NCBI RefSeq assembly: GCF_001183985.1
Contig: NZ_LFZW01000003.1
Location: 1-59,356, forward strand
Reading direction: 5' to 3'
DNA length: 59,356 bases
From: Peribacillus loiseleuriae
GTDB taxonomy: Bacteria > Bacillota > Bacilli > Bacillales > DSM-1321
The notes beneath the pieces were generated by a model, which was given only the letters and a program-made list of their open reading frames with translations, made no database searches and was not told the DNA's origin. Every line of letters starts with the position of its first letter. The first letter of the stretch is position 1. Positions 25,523-35,357 of this stretch are shown piece by piece. The translations under genes and the position numbers were made by a program.

Positions 25523-25950
25523 AAAAATTATTCATCTCTTTCATTGGTTTGATTGCACTTTTAACTGGGTGCAATCAAGGTGCATCTTCTGAAGATATTG
25601 CGAATCTTGCTTATGAGTGGGAAAAGGCAAATTTTGATCGGGATTATGAACAACAGCAAAAATACATTTATGAAGAGGGGTCCTATGAAGCCTATAAAGG
25701 AGATGAAAAAATCGATTCGGGATTAAAATATGGAGATATTCGCTATGAAATCTATTTCGATGAAAGAATAGAAAGGTATTATATTTTTACAGATTTTAAA
25801 AATCCTAATGGAGAAAATTCAGTAGAGGATAATATTGTCCTTCGTAAAAAAGATGAGGAATGGAAGGTTGATACCAGCGAAAGTTTGGATATAGTTCGTA
25901 AAGATATTTCTGAGAAGTTTGCCCGAGAAGCGTGCATTAATTGTAAATAA
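25519..25950 (+). CDS. Transfer-operon lipoprotein
   Basis: A 143-aa protein beginning with GTG 25519 inside the virB4 stop (ATGTGA). Signal peptide with lipobox LTGC (Cys 18). The mature part looks like a small alpha/beta domain (EDIANLAYEWEKANFDRDYE..., EEWKVD), similar in outline to NTF2-like immunity or exclusion lipoproteins. It ends with a C-x-x-C (CINC). It lies between virB4 and virB6, so it may be a VirB7-like stabiliser or an entry-exclusion factor. Neither is shown. Confidence 0.65.
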   Translation: MKKLFISFIGLIALLTGCNQGASSEDIANLAYEWEKANFDRDYEQQQKYIYEEGSYEAYKGDEKIDSGLKYGDIRYEIYFDERIERYYIFTDFKNPNGENSVEDNIVLRKKDEEWKVDTSESLDIVRKDISEKFAREACINCK

Positions 25951-25961
25951 GGAGGGATAGG

Positions 25962-28013
25962 ATGCAAACCCTTAAACAAGGCTTAGGCTTTTGTTTAGTG
26001 CTGTTGATTCTTCTTATGCCAACGGGTTCACTTGCCGAGGATGCGGCAACAACTGTTCAAAAAAAGGAGGAAACAGTTGGCCGTGTGATTTTGGAAAGTA
26101 AGGAATATGATCTCTATCATTACCAGATGGAAGCTGATATTGGCGACGGTATCACGAAGGTTGGCGATAATGCATTACATGCCATTAATCAGGGGATGTG
26201 GGGGTTCAATAAAACGATTGCTAGTTTTACACTCTATTCCGTTAACCAGCTGATGTCCTTTGATTTGATTAGCAGTATTGTTGATGAAGCGGGGATTATG
26301 AGTGAACGAATCTACGAAATTATGTCTGGAACCTTCTTATCCATGTTTGTCATTTTAGTAGGAGGATCAGCAGCCTGGCGTTACTTTGTAAATCAACAAG
26401 TGGGTCATGCGGTAAAAGCGATTATGGGTGCTTTGGCTATCATGGTGTTTACGTTTTGGTTTTATTCTAATACGGCTGGAAATATAAAATGGTTGAATGA
26501 TAGAGGGGCGGAGCTTGAAGGGATTGCCAGCTCTGCTAATGTGCTAATCAGTTCTGATGAGTTTGACAGCGATGCCTCATATGATTCCAAAGAAGGAATT
26601 GCGGTTCTGGAAAATCAATTATTTAATCTTATGGTCAAGCGTCCATATTTACTCTTAAATTACGGATCAACAAAGGAATCGGAAATTGTTAGTGAAAATC
26701 CTAATCGGATTAATAGTCTTTTAGAAATTAAACCGTATACAGGCGAAGGTATGGAGGAACGCAAAAGGATTGTTAAAAAGGAAGTTTCCAACTTTGATAA
26801 CAAACAGATGTCTTCCAGTTTTAGTGGTGAACGCTTCGGATATCTCATTGTCACGATTATTTCAACCATAGCACTTTCGATTCCAATCTTATTGTTAGGT
26901 ATCTTTAAGTTTTTGCTTCAGTTATGGTTCCTGGCATTGGTCATTTTTACAGCCATTCCACTAGTCCTTTCTTTAATCCCGTCTTTTAGCGAGACGGCCT
27001 TGAATCACGGGAAGAAACTTGTGGGGGTACTACTTATGAAAGCAGGGTTAGTCCTCTTGATTGCCGTTATTACCGGACTTGTCACTTTGCTTTATGAATC
27101 GGTAAAAGTAACCAATGGCGTAGAAGGGTATGTCTTTGTTGTTTTCTTGATCTGCATTACCATTTGGGGATTGTTTAAATACCGTTCCGAAATCTTTGAG
27201 GTTGCCTCTGCTGGTATGCTGCAAGGTCAGCAAGTGGTAGAGAGAGCTACAACCAATACATTCGATAAGATGGGTGACGCTGGAGAAAAAGGATTCAAAG
27301 GGGCAAAAAGAATGGTCGCTACAGCTTATAGAAGCCACCAAAATAAAAAACGTCAAGAAGAATTTCAGTCAGAGAAAGAGGGTACAGGCCGAAAGACTTT
27401 TACCAATCCTTCAGTAGCAAACGGTGGAAGGTCAGAGCACCGAAAAGCGGTGGGAGAGAATACATCTCAAAAACAAGGCACAGGGAAAAATCAAGGGCAA
27501 CAAGCAACTGGAAAAGGCTCAAAAAATACAGCAACGTCGTTAGCGACAGAAACGGCCAATCGATCAGCTTCACGAAATGCAGGAGCTGCCATTGTGAGTT
27601 TAAAAGATTATAAAAGTGAAAAAGCGGAGGGCGCAACAAGCAAAGGTACAATCACCAGCCAAGCAGCCCGAAGTTCCGAACGTACCGTTTCGGAAGCTCG
27701 GAAGCCGAGTTCGAACCCTCCGAATTCAAATAGACAAGAAAGCAGAAAACAAGAGGCGCCTAAGCCTACTAGCCAAAGAACAGTGGGATCAACTAACCGT
27801 GAAAATCAGCCTTCCCCACATCGTAACCCAGCTGCCAGAATGGAAAGCCAACAAGAAGCAGCAGCTTCAAGAGAACCCGTCAAACATCTAACGCAGTGGG
27901 AAGTCCAACAGAAAATCGATGCCAGAAAAGCAAATACAACACCTTCCGAAAACGTCAATCGTTCCGAGAGCAGGAAGACAAAAAAACAGGAAACAGAAAA
28001 AGAGCGAAAATGA
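25962..28013 (+). CDS. VirB6-like polytopic transfer protein (ConG/TcpH-like)
   Basis: A 683-aa protein with signal peptide (LLILLMPTGSLAED), an extracytoplasmic domain, and about six further membrane helices between residues 100 and 410. The last 240 residues are cytoplasmic, basic and low-complexity, rich in Gln, Ser, Lys and Arg (many SR, QE, KQ repeats). This layout matches TcpH/ConG, whose long tail interacts with the coupling ATPase. RBS GGAGGG is strong. It forms the channel core with VirB8- and VirB3-like partners. Confidence 0.85.
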   Translation: MQTLKQGLGFCLVLLILLMPTGSLAEDAATTVQKKEETVGRVILESKEYDLYHYQMEADIGDGITKVGDNALHAINQGMWGFNKTIASFTLYSVNQLMSFDLISSIVDEAGIMSERIYEIMSGTFLSMFVILVGGSAAWRYFVNQQVGHAVKAIMGALAIMVFTFWFYSNTAGNIKWLNDRGAELEGIASSANVLISSDEFDSDASYDSKEGIAVLENQLFNLMVKRPYLLLNYGSTKESEIVSENPNRINSLLEIKPYTGEGMEERKRIVKKEVSNFDNKQMSSSFSGERFGYLIVTIISTIALSIPILLLGIFKFLLQLWFLALVIFTAIPLVLSLIPSFSETALNHGKKLVGVLLMKAGLVLLIAVITGLVTLLYESVKVTNGVEGYVFVVFLICITIWGLFKYRSEIFEVASAGMLQGQQVVERATTNTFDKMGDAGEKGFKGAKRMVATAYRSHQNKKRQEEFQSEKEGTGRKTFTNPSVANGGRSEHRKAVGENTSQKQGTGKNQGQQATGKGSKNTATSLATETANRSASRNAGAAIVSLKDYKSEKAEGATSKGTITSQAARSSERTVSEARKPSSNPPNSNRQESRKQEAPKPTSQRTVGSTNRENQPSPHRNPAARMESQQEAAASREPVKHLTQWEVQQKIDARKANTTPSENVNRSESRKTKKQETEKERK

Positions 28014-28105
28014 TATTTGAGAGAAGCGCTTTGACGTCATTAGATGCAGTTTAGTGAGAAATCTGCTATTCATTGTGTCAGAATCGCCCTTAGAAAGGAG
28101 TTCCT

Positions 28106-29140
28106 ATGCAAGGAGTTTTGAAGAAAGGTGCAAAAGTTGCTGGAACCATTGCCATTCTCAAAAACCCTATCACATGGATTATTGCAGGCATCCTTCTTCT
28201 TCTCACTTCTATTTTCGGATTTGCTTTGTTTGTTTCAATCAGTTTGGGCGGTGAGAACCAGTTTGAATCGGGAATGTCTAGTGAAGGAGCCGGAGGAACA
28301 GCGCAAGTGTCACCTGAAGTTTTGCGATACGAGCCGTTAATCCGGAAGTATGCGGAGGAAAATGGTATCAGTGAATTCGTCGGGCTTATTATGGCTCTTA
28401 TCCAACAAGAATCAGGTGGAAGGCTCTTAGATGTTATGCAGTCTTCCGAATCAATCGGGCTTCTACCCGGAGCTATTACTGACCCTGAATACTCTATTCA
28501 AATTGGCGTGAAATATTTTGCGGAAGTGATGAAGCAGGCTAAAGGGGATATTAATCTAGCCTTGCAAAGCTATAACTTTGGAAATGGGTTTATTGGGTAC
28601 GCATTAGAACGTGGAGGCTATTCCAAAGAAATAGCTACCCAGTTTAGTAGTATGATGGCTGCTAAGGAAGGGTGGAGCCGATACGGTGATGTGAACTATG
28701 TAGAACATGTCATGCGTTATTACAACTCCGGAAACGGCAGCGTGGTTGTAGTGGGTGATGGTACACAATCTTTTAATGTAGAGGAAGTTCATAACATCAT
28801 GAAAGAGTATCTTGGCCGACCGTATGTATGGGGAGGCAGAACGCCAGCAGCAGGAGGGTTTGACTGTTCAGGCCTATTAGAATATGCCTTTGCACAGATT
28901 GGCATTGATATGTACGGTACAGCTCAATCGCAATACAACAAAACAAACCCGGTGCCAGAAGATCAAATAAGACCAGGAGACTTCGTTTTTTTCTCCACAT
29001 ATAAGCCGGGAGCGTCCCACGTAGGTATGTATGTGGGGAATGGTCAATTTATCAATGCAAATAGCAGTGGTGGTACTTCTTATTCATCCGTTGAAGAATG
29101 GAAAAACTTATATCCCTTCCTAGGTTTTAGACGGATATAG
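28106..29140 (+). CDS. Bifunctional cell-wall hydrolase of the transfer system (CwlT-like)
   Basis: A 344-aa protein with one membrane anchor (about 20-45). A soluble lytic transglycosylase/CwlT-like lysozyme domain follows (IMALIQQESGG with the catalytic Glu near 102, SSESIGL, AGRY-like NLALQSYNFGNG). The C-terminal NlpC/P60 peptidase has a catalytic Cys in GGFDCSGLLEY (about 253) and His in SHVGMYVG (about 304). Together they open peptidoglycan for the conjugation channel, as CwlT does in ICEBs1 and TcpG in pCW3. RBS AAAGGAG is strong. About 90 bp separate it from the virB6-like gene. Confidence 0.92.
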   Translation: MQGVLKKGAKVAGTIAILKNPITWIIAGILLLLTSIFGFALFVSISLGGENQFESGMSSEGAGGTAQVSPEVLRYEPLIRKYAEENGISEFVGLIMALIQQESGGRLLDVMQSSESIGLLPGAITDPEYSIQIGVKYFAEVMKQAKGDINLALQSYNFGNGFIGYALERGGYSKEIATQFSSMMAAKEGWSRYGDVNYVEHVMRYYNSGNGSVVVVGDGTQSFNVEEVHNIMKEYLGRPYVWGGRTPAAGGFDCSGLLEYAFAQIGIDMYGTAQSQYNKTNPVPEDQIRPGDFVFFSTYKPGASHVGMYVGNGQFINANSSGGTSYSSVEEWKNLYPFLGFRRI

Positions 29141-29157
29141 AAACGGAGGTGCAGGGT

Positions 29158-29691
29158 ATGGAGCCACCCCAAAAGAAAAATTTCTTATTTTTAATGATTG
29201 TATTTGTCGTTGCTACTTTGGTTATTATGTACGTTTTCAGCTTGCGATCGCAGTTGCAGGAAGTCCGAACTAACCAGGGAAACTATGAAGACCAGATTAA
29301 ATCTCTTTCCTCTATCCAGAATACGGATGCATTAAAGGTAAACCGTGAGTTTCTTGAAAGTTTTTTCACCTATCAAACCACTGCTGAGCGATACAAAAAA
29401 ATTGAACCATACATGACCGATCAAGGATACAAGGCGACCCACCCTTCAGGGACGAAAATTCCGGATTCGGAGGAATCTGTAAAATCATCCATGGTAGGCT
29501 TGAAGGCTTTTGAATATCAGTCCTCGAAGACGGAAGCTGAATTTTTTAATGAATTTAAGCTCACTACAGAATTTAATAATGTTGCTGCCACTGAAACGGT
29601 TATCGTCAAAATATCGCTCGTATATGTGAAAGAGCAAGATTGGAAGGTTGATGATGTTGAGTTTATTGGTCAATTGACTGGGCGTGATTAA
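29158..29691 (+). CDS. Membrane-anchored transfer accessory protein
   Basis: A 177-aa protein starting at ATG 29158, nine bases from GGAGG (an earlier GTG at 29149 is too close). One N-terminal membrane helix (FLFLMIVFVVATLVIMYVF) is followed by a short coil and an extracytoplasmic domain of about 120 residues ending WKVDDVEFIGQL, an NTF2-like ending also seen in VirB8/TcpC proteins. It follows the hydrolase gene by 17 bp and is co-transcribed. Gene order resembles ConB/YddI-like genes at the end of ICEBs1 transfer operons. Confidence 0.65.
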   Translation: MEPPQKKNFLFLMIVFVVATLVIMYVFSLRSQLQEVRTNQGNYEDQIKSLSSIQNTDALKVNREFLESFFTYQTTAERYKKIEPYMTDQGYKATHPSGTKIPDSEESVKSSMVGLKAFEYQSSKTEAEFFNEFKLTTEFNNVAATETVIVKISLVYVKEQDWKVDDVEFIGQLTGRD

Positions 29692-29712
29692 AAATAAAAG
29701 GAGTGTCTTAGT

Positions 29713-30414
29713 ATGCCTGTTACATTTACACCCACAACCCCTATTCAATATGTAGAATTCGATTTTGAAGGATATTTTGATTCTTTAGACGAGCTATTTG
29801 GACATTTATCTTTTTTTTCGCAGTGGAAACAGTTCTGGCTTACTACTTTTCTTAAGCTAGATAAAGAGGTTAAAGTTTATATGGAAAAATTCCCAAACTC
29901 CAATCCTATTATACAACGAATTAAACATCAAACCTTAATACCAGATGAGCGTTATGAAATGTTTGAATTTGAACATATTACTGATTTTGGCTCCTATTAT
30001 TTTCATTTTGATATAGAAAAAATGAAAGAGATTAAAAATAGAAATCTTTTATCAACCGAACGTGTACATTTGAACTATCTGTATGTGGACCCTACAACTC
30101 CCATTATTAAAAATAAATTACAAGATCAGCGTCTCCCCTTCTTTGTGAGGATGTTTGGAGTTGAAAAATCTTTTATTTGTGCAGATGGAAATAAAAGAAT
30201 TAGAACTAGAATGGAAGAGGGGCAAACGGAATTCGAAGGCTATGTATTTTATCCTCAAGATCTTGAAGAAGCTTTTTTTGGCCCACTTGATTTTTTCTAT
30301 TACATTCATCTTTATGAGATGGAATTAATGTATAGAGAGATGGAAGCTACTGGAGGGAATGAACAGAGTATTTACAAAGTAACTCAACTTTACCTACAAG
30401 CAAATCAGAAATAA
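29713..30414 (+). CDS. Uncharacterised protein, last gene of the transfer operon
   Basis: A 233-aa soluble protein with an AAAAGGAG RBS 21 bp after the previous gene. It is rich in aromatic and acidic residues (EFDFEGYFDSLDELFGHLSFF, FYYIHLYEMELMYREME) with no membrane segment, signal or motif that I recognise. Its position before a strong terminator places it in the transfer operon. It could be a cytoplasmic regulator or plasmid-specific accessory factor. Confidence 0.65.
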   Translation: MPVTFTPTTPIQYVEFDFEGYFDSLDELFGHLSFFSQWKQFWLTTFLKLDKEVKVYMEKFPNSNPIIQRIKHQTLIPDERYEMFEFEHITDFGSYYFHFDIEKMKEIKNRNLLSTERVHLNYLYVDPTTPIIKNKLQDQRLPFFVRMFGVEKSFICADGNKRIRTRMEEGQTEFEGYVFYPQDLEEAFFGPLDFFYYIHLYEMELMYREMEATGGNEQSIYKVTQLYLQANQK

Positions 30415-30449
30415 CCTTTACTAAAAAGAGTAGATTAGACAAATTATTT

Positions 30450-30490
30450 AAGCTGTGAGCCACAATAAAATGGTTCACAGCTTATTTTTA
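30450..30490 (+). terminator. Terminator of the transfer operon
   Basis: AAGCTGTGAGCCA pairs with TGGTTCACAGCTT across an eight-base loop, followed by ATTTTTA. Confidence 0.9.
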
Positions 30491-30842
30491 TTGGTCTTTT
30501 AAGGTTATAACGCAATAATATCGCCGACCCTCGATCTGGTATGGATACCAAATACAAACAGAAAATATTCGCGTTCGGTGTTGTTTTGAAATAAAGATGC
30601 ACCGTTTTGGAAAAAGTTAAACCGTTTATAAAAATGATGAACCAAAATATCTTATCTCATAAAGAAGAGATTTTGTTCTTTCTTATTGAACTGACTGTTC
30701 GGAATAGTTCGGTAATTTGTCTGTCTGAATATAATATAAAAAGGGATATAGGATTTTTTCGCAAATGAACTGCCTAATACTAATGTAAGCTGATATGCGG
30801 TTGCAATGATCAAATACTTAGATTGAAAGGAGATTTTCATTT
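30491..30842. other. Intergenic region between transfer operon and accessory genes
   Basis: No ORF is supported. TGGTATGGATACCA (30537-30550) is a short palindrome. TTTCTTATTGAACTGACTG (30679-30697) resembles sequences at 31537 and at the right end of the window. A promoter for the next gene is expected here. Confidence 0.45.
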
Positions 30843-31460
30843 ATGACACAAACATCAAGAACTATTCCTGGAGCCGCGGTGCGCGGAACGGCATCTGGCG
30901 TATTTTTCATGGCGTTTTTCGGTACCCTGTGGGCGTACACAGGAATTATGGGATTGCAAGGCTGGGGAGTTCCATTGTTGTTAGTTGCTGCTGTTACCAT
31001 AGGTATAGCGCTGTTCATCGGCGGTGTTTCATTAATACGTGCATCGCGAGAATTAACGAATCAGGTTTCAAAAACGGATTTAAGGCGCGGGAAGCGTACG
31101 AGGTTCTGGTTTAATATTATTTTCGCGGCAGAGGGTTTGGCTATAGCAATCACGATTGTTGTCTGTAACGCTACTTGTCACTCTGAACTTATACCTCCCG
31201 TAATAGCTATTATTGTCGGTGTTCATTTTCTCCCATTGGCCCCTCTTTTCCAAGTCAGACTCTATTATTTTACAGGAGCACTCCTTTGTTTACTCGCTAT
31301 TATTACATTGCTGGTTGTGCCTGCGAAGGTCACGCTGGGGGAACATCAGATAAATGCATTTATGTCTGTAGTAGGCTTTGGCTCTGCCCTGATCTTGTGG
31401 GGAACTGGTCTGGCAATATGGCTAATGGGTAGAAGATTGCTAGGTATCATACCACAATAA
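30843..31460 (+). CDS. Polytopic membrane protein
   Basis: A 205-aa protein with about six membrane helices (for example GVFFMAFFGTLWAYTGIMG, PLLLVAAVTIGIALFIGGV, IPPVIAIIVGVHFLPLAPLF, LLCLLAIITLLVV, SALILWGTGLAIWLMG). RBS AAAGGAG. It resembles small uncharacterised Bacillus integral membrane proteins (DUF7010-like), often annotated as hypothetical. It is monocistronic, with base composition slightly richer in GC than the transfer genes. Its function is unknown. Confidence 0.7.
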   Translation: MTQTSRTIPGAAVRGTASGVFFMAFFGTLWAYTGIMGLQGWGVPLLLVAAVTIGIALFIGGVSLIRASRELTNQVSKTDLRRGKRTRFWFNIIFAAEGLAIAITIVVCNATCHSELIPPVIAIIVGVHFLPLAPLFQVRLYYFTGALLCLLAIITLLVVPAKVTLGEHQINAFMSVVGFGSALILWGTGLAIWLMGRRLLGIIPQ

Positions 31461-31644
31461 ATAACATAAACAGCAAGATAGGACTTTACTCCGGAAAAGT
31501 GTGTTTATTGTACAATAAAGTGGAAGGTAGAGTAACTTTCTTATTCAATCTAACCTGCCCCGTTAGCTTAAGTACATTTCTTCATAATCTGCATTTATCT
31601 TACTAAGCATTACTAAACAATCTGGCCCGATTCTGAAAAAGAAA

Positions 31645-31745
31645 AAATCCTGTATATCACAGGATTTATAAGTAGGTTTCAGGTAGGTTAACAAGGAACC
31701 AGCAATTCTCCTATCGGAAGCATGGTTGATTCCTTGTTTTGTTTG
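31645..31745 (+). terminator. Two hairpins between convergent genes
   Basis: AAATCCTGT (31645) pairs with ACAGGATTT (31659). ACAAGGAA (31691) pairs with TTCCTTGT (31730), followed by TTTGTTT. They probably end transcription from the membrane-protein gene and may also protect asnB. Confidence 0.6.
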
Positions 31746-31785
31746 AAAATCAGCAAAATTCTAGGGAAAATGAAAATCGTTACTT

Positions 31786-33687
31786 TTAAGTTGTCATAAG
31801 GGTCCGTTTTTCTTTGCTTTCTATATGGTTATCAAACATATATACTTTCTCTACATAAACTTGATGCCAAATCATGAATGTGAAGATGGACCATAGCTTT
31901 CGACTGTTATCTCTCTTTTCCATAACATGATCAGCAAGTAATGTAAGGACTTTTTTCTTGTTAAATAGGTGGTCTGTTTGGCTCTCGTGGATTAACTGAA
32001 TAGCCCAGTCATAAAGCTCATTTCTCAGCCAATGTCGAATAGGCACTGGAAAACCGAGTTTCTTTCTACTCCATACGTGATTTGGAACGATACCCTTCGC
32101 TGCTTCACGAAGAAGGAACTTAGTTTGACCATTTCTTATTTTTTGTAGGCTGGTTAGTTTAGAGGCAACATTAAAAACATGTTTATCCAAGAAAGGCACT
32201 CTTACTTCTAACGAATTAGCCATCGACATTTTATCTGCTTTTAATAAGATGTCTCCCTTCAGCCAGGTTTGAATATCAATGTATTGCATTTTTGTGACAT
32301 CATCATAGAGGATGGAATCTGAGTATAGAGAATCCGTTACTTTTTCGTTTCCTGCATGAGATAGATAATGAACCAATAAAAGTTCCTTTTCTTTTTCATT
32401 AAAAATATTAGCATTGCCGATATACCGTTTTTGAAGGGGGGTAGTGCCCCTCTCAATAAAGCTTTTACCTCTGACCCCATCAGGAATTCCATTAGCAAGA
32501 ACCTTTAATAGCGCTTTTAAGGGAGACGGTATATAGGAAAATGGCTGTAATGACTGGGGTTCCCTATATATATTATATCCCCCAAATAATTCGTCTGCTC
32601 CTTCTCCGGAAAGAGCGACCTTCACATGCTTTCTTGCTTCCCTGGACAGGAAATACAAAGGAACGGCAGCAGGATCCGCTAGTGGATCATCCATATGCCA
32701 AATGATTCTTGGTAACTCCTTTTTATATTCTTCTGAACTGATTAGATACGATATGTTTTCTACATCCAGCACATTTGCAGTTTCTTTGGCAACGTCAATT
32801 TCACTATATCCTTTATTTTCAAAGCCAACTGAAAAGGTTTTAATCTTTGGATTCACTTCTTTAGCTAGAGAAACGATAAAGGACGAATCAATTCCTCCAG
32901 AAAGGAAGGCCCCAATAGGTACGTCACTTCTCATGTGAACATTTATAGATTCGATTAATGCGTCCTGAATTTCTTTTATCAGTTTGGAATCTTCCAGGTG
33001 AGACGGCTGGAATTTAGGCTGCCAATAAGGGAGGATCTTCATTTTTTCTCCAGGCTTTTGTGTGAAATAATGACCAGGGGACAGTTTTTTAATCGACTTG
33101 GTAAGTGTATTCGGCTCCGGTACATATTGAAAACTTAGAAACTGTTGCAGGGAAAGAATATCCAACTCGTCGTCTTCAAGAGCCTTTAATAATGATTTCT
33201 TTTCAGAAGCGAAATAAGTTATATCCTTTTGTACACTATAAAAGAAAGGCTTAATGCCAAACTGATCCCTTGCCCCATACAGTCTCTCTTCTTGCTTGTC
33301 CCAGATGACAAAGGAAAACATGCCGCGTAATTTACCAGCCGTTTCCTCTTTTATTCGGCTATAAAGTGCAAGAATCACTTCAGTATCGGTATCCGTGCTG
33401 AAGGTGTGTCCGCAGGCAATCAATTCTGCTTTAAGTTCGACATAATTATATATTTCTCCATTAAATACAATCCAATATCTATCATTTTCATAAGAGAGTG
33501 GCTGACTGCCATTAGGAACATCTATTATACTTAATCTTCTAAAACCAAAGTTCACATATTCATTGAAGTAATATCCTTCATCATCGGGGCCTCTATGCGT
33601 GATGGTTTCATTCATTTCCACTATTTTTTCTTCTAATATATTCTGAGCATTAGGCTGGTTATATAAACATCCTACAAATCCGCACAT
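31786..33687 (-). CDS. asnB: Asparagine synthetase (glutamine-hydrolysing)
   Basis: A 633-aa AsnB/AsnO-family enzyme making asparagine from aspartate, glutamine and ATP. The class II glutaminase nucleophile Cys2 follows the initiator Met (MCGFVG), with RLSIID and NGEIYN motifs in the glutaminase domain. The synthetase ATP-pyrophosphatase loop is LSGGIDSS (262-269), followed by ALSGEGADELFGGY. Length fits B. subtilis AsnO (YisO). It is divergent from the two-component operon, and the -35 area of its promoter holds the same operator-like box as that operon. In Bacillus, related AsnB enzymes also amidate cell-wall peptides or act in antibiotic resistance and sporulation, so an envelope role is conceivable. 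Confidence 0.93.
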   Translation of the reverse strand: MCGFVGCLYNQPNAQNILEEKIVEMNETITHRGPDDEGYYFNEYVNFGFRRLSIIDVPNGSQPLSYENDRYWIVFNGEIYNYVELKAELIACGHTFSTDTDTEVILALYSRIKEETAGKLRGMFSFVIWDKQEERLYGARDQFGIKPFFYSVQKDITYFASEKKSLLKALEDDELDILSLQQFLSFQYVPEPNTLTKSIKKLSPGHYFTQKPGEKMKILPYWQPKFQPSHLEDSKLIKEIQDALIESINVHMRSDVPIGAFLSGGIDSSFIVSLAKEVNPKIKTFSVGFENKGYSEIDVAKETANVLDVENISYLISSEEYKKELPRIIWHMDDPLADPAAVPLYFLSREARKHVKVALSGEGADELFGGYNIYREPQSLQPFSYIPSPLKALLKVLANGIPDGVRGKSFIERGTTPLQKRYIGNANIFNEKEKELLLVHYLSHAGNEKVTDSLYSDSILYDDVTKMQYIDIQTWLKGDILLKADKMSMANSLEVRVPFLDKHVFNVASKLTSLQKIRNGQTKFLLREAAKGIVPNHVWSRKKLGFPVPIRHWLRNELYDWAIQLIHESQTDHLFNKKKVLTLLADHVMEKRDNSRKLWSIFTFMIWHQVYVEKVYMFDNHIESKEKRTLMTT

Positions 33688-33747
33688 TTCTCCACCTGCT
33701 TTTTTTATTTTCCTACTATTATTTTGATGCTCCTTATCTACTTCGCT

Positions 33748-33792
33748 ATTATATACAGGGGGTACTAGTAAAGTAGTTACAAAAAAGTTACA
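33748..33792 (-). promoter_or_regulatory. asnB promoter with TGTAAC-N5-TGTAAC box
   Basis: On the minus strand TGTAACTTTTTTGTAAC (33792-33776) is followed 22 nt later by TATAAT (33753-33748). The box contains two GTAAC units 11 bp apart, the spacing of OmpR-family response regulator sites. Confidence 0.7.
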
Positions 33793-33984
33793 GAATACGA
33801 AGTGAAAAAATGGTTGTCTATAGCTTGGATTTTTCTTGGCTCCTTTAATAGTATGCTAGCGTTGTGGTAAGATTTAGGACTGATAACCTAGCAAAAAAAT
33901 CTCCTAAACCTCGTCTAGTGACAAGCAAGGTCACTAGAATAATACTTAGGTTATCTTTACTTACAAAGTTTGGAAAATTTATAT

Positions 33985-34028
33985 TGTAACTTTTTTGTAA
34001 CTCTTTCATAGAGAAAGATTTATATAAT
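33985..34028 (+). promoter_or_regulatory. Two-component operon promoter with the same box
   Basis: TGTAACTTTTTTGTAAC (33985-34001) is identical to the asnB box and is followed 21 nt later by TATAAT (34023-34028). Both boxes have the same orientation relative to their genes. Confidence 0.72.
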
Positions 34029-34100
34029 GAGGTTATTCCGTTAGGGTTCAAACGAAAATTCGGTTTAGAATCATTGGGTTAGAAGATAGGAGTGTACTGC

Positions 34101-35345
34101 GTGGATTACAGAGGGAAATGGAAGTTAGGCATGTATATCTCAGTTGGAATTTTATTATCGGGTTGTAACATTGGAAAATCTCCCAATGAGTTAATTGAAT
34201 CCCCTGATCCACAAGATGTGCAACAAATTGCATTAAATAATACATTAAATCAACTTTTACCATCCAGTATAGAGTTTATAACACCAAAACAAGGCGTGAG
34301 GAAACAGTCCATTTATTTGGAAGATATCAACAATGACGGTAAGCAAGAAGCATGTATTCTATACAAAAGTTTAAAGGGAAGCAAACAAGTGCATTTACTG
34401 GTTCTCCAAGAAAAGGGTGAGAAGTGGTCGGAAATAACGAATATAGAAACGGACTATCACACGCTCGATTATTTTGGGCTTCAAGATTTGGATGGAGATG
34501 GAGTAAAGGAAGTGGTCATTGGGTTAGGAATCTCTGAATTCGAAACGGAAAAGCAGCTGTTCATTTATCAATGGGACAGGACGGGATTAAAGAACGTCAT
34601 CGATCGAAGTTACGACGCAATAGACATTGCCGACTATGATGGAGATGAAAAAAAGGATGTCCTGCTTATCGTAGGAAAAAGAAGAGAATCGTTCAAGGCA
34701 GAATTGCTGGACTATGAAAAAGGAACATTAAAGCCTCGCTCAGCCGTAAGCCTAGATGCGTTTGCCTTTCATAAGAAGATCGTCAGTGGGAAATTACGAG
34801 ATGGGAAAAAGGCTTTATTTATCGATAGTACAATTGGCATTCATTTCATGTTAACGGAAATCGTCGCCTATCATGATGGAGAACTTGTGGCAGTTGGGAA
34901 TGAAGCCTATAAAGATTACCTGCTGTATAGCAAAGATATCAATCAAGACGGGATAACGGAAGTGGGAGGGATGTATATCCCAAAAGGTTGGGAGGATTCT
35001 GCCTTCGAAGATATCCCCTTTATCGAAACTTACTCCACGTATGCGATAGATGGAGTTTCAAAAAAGATGGAGGAACGGTTGACCGACCGCGTACGTAGGT
35101 TTTACATCGAGATCCCACCTGCCTGGTATGGTAAAGTCACCGTGAAAAAGATCAAGAATGGCATTCAATTATTATCGTATTCGAACCAGCAGCTAGTGTT
35201 TGAGGTGAAATGGGCCAATAAAAAATCAATAAATTCCTCAAAAACAGTTTTGAAGGAAACGAAGACTACCACTTTTTATACGGATAGGAAGGAAAAGAAA
35301 TCGTTTCCTTTTGAACAATTCCATTTGCTGGAAAATGAGTTTTGA
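34101..35345 (+). CDS. Lipoprotein with FG-GAP/VCBS-like repeats
   Basis: About 414 aa from GTG 34101 (AGGAG eight bases upstream; GTG 34092 overlaps the RBS). Lipobox LSGC follows a short signal peptide. Four calcium-binding-like repeats are visible: INNDGKQEA, LDGDGVKEV, YDGDEKKDV and INQDGITEV, as in beta-propeller FG-GAP proteins. It is the first gene of an operon with an OmpR-type regulator and a histidine kinase, so it may sense envelope state for the kinase. Its stop is 12 bp before the regulator gene. Confidence 0.8.
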   Translation: MDYRGKWKLGMYISVGILLSGCNIGKSPNELIESPDPQDVQQIALNNTLNQLLPSSIEFITPKQGVRKQSIYLEDINNDGKQEACILYKSLKGSKQVHLLVLQEKGEKWSEITNIETDYHTLDYFGLQDLDGDGVKEVVIGLGISEFETEKQLFIYQWDRTGLKNVIDRSYDAIDIADYDGDEKKDVLLIVGKRRESFKAELLDYEKGTLKPRSAVSLDAFAFHKKIVSGKLRDGKKALFIDSTIGIHFMLTEIVAYHDGELVAVGNEAYKDYLLYSKDINQDGITEVGGMYIPKGWEDSAFEDIPFIETYSTYAIDGVSKKMEERLTDRVRRFYIEIPPAWYGKVTVKKIKNGIQLLSYSNQQLVFEVKWANKKSINSSKTVLKETKTTTFYTDRKEKKSFPFEQFHLLENEF

Positions 35346-35357
35346 AGGAGGGAGAAA

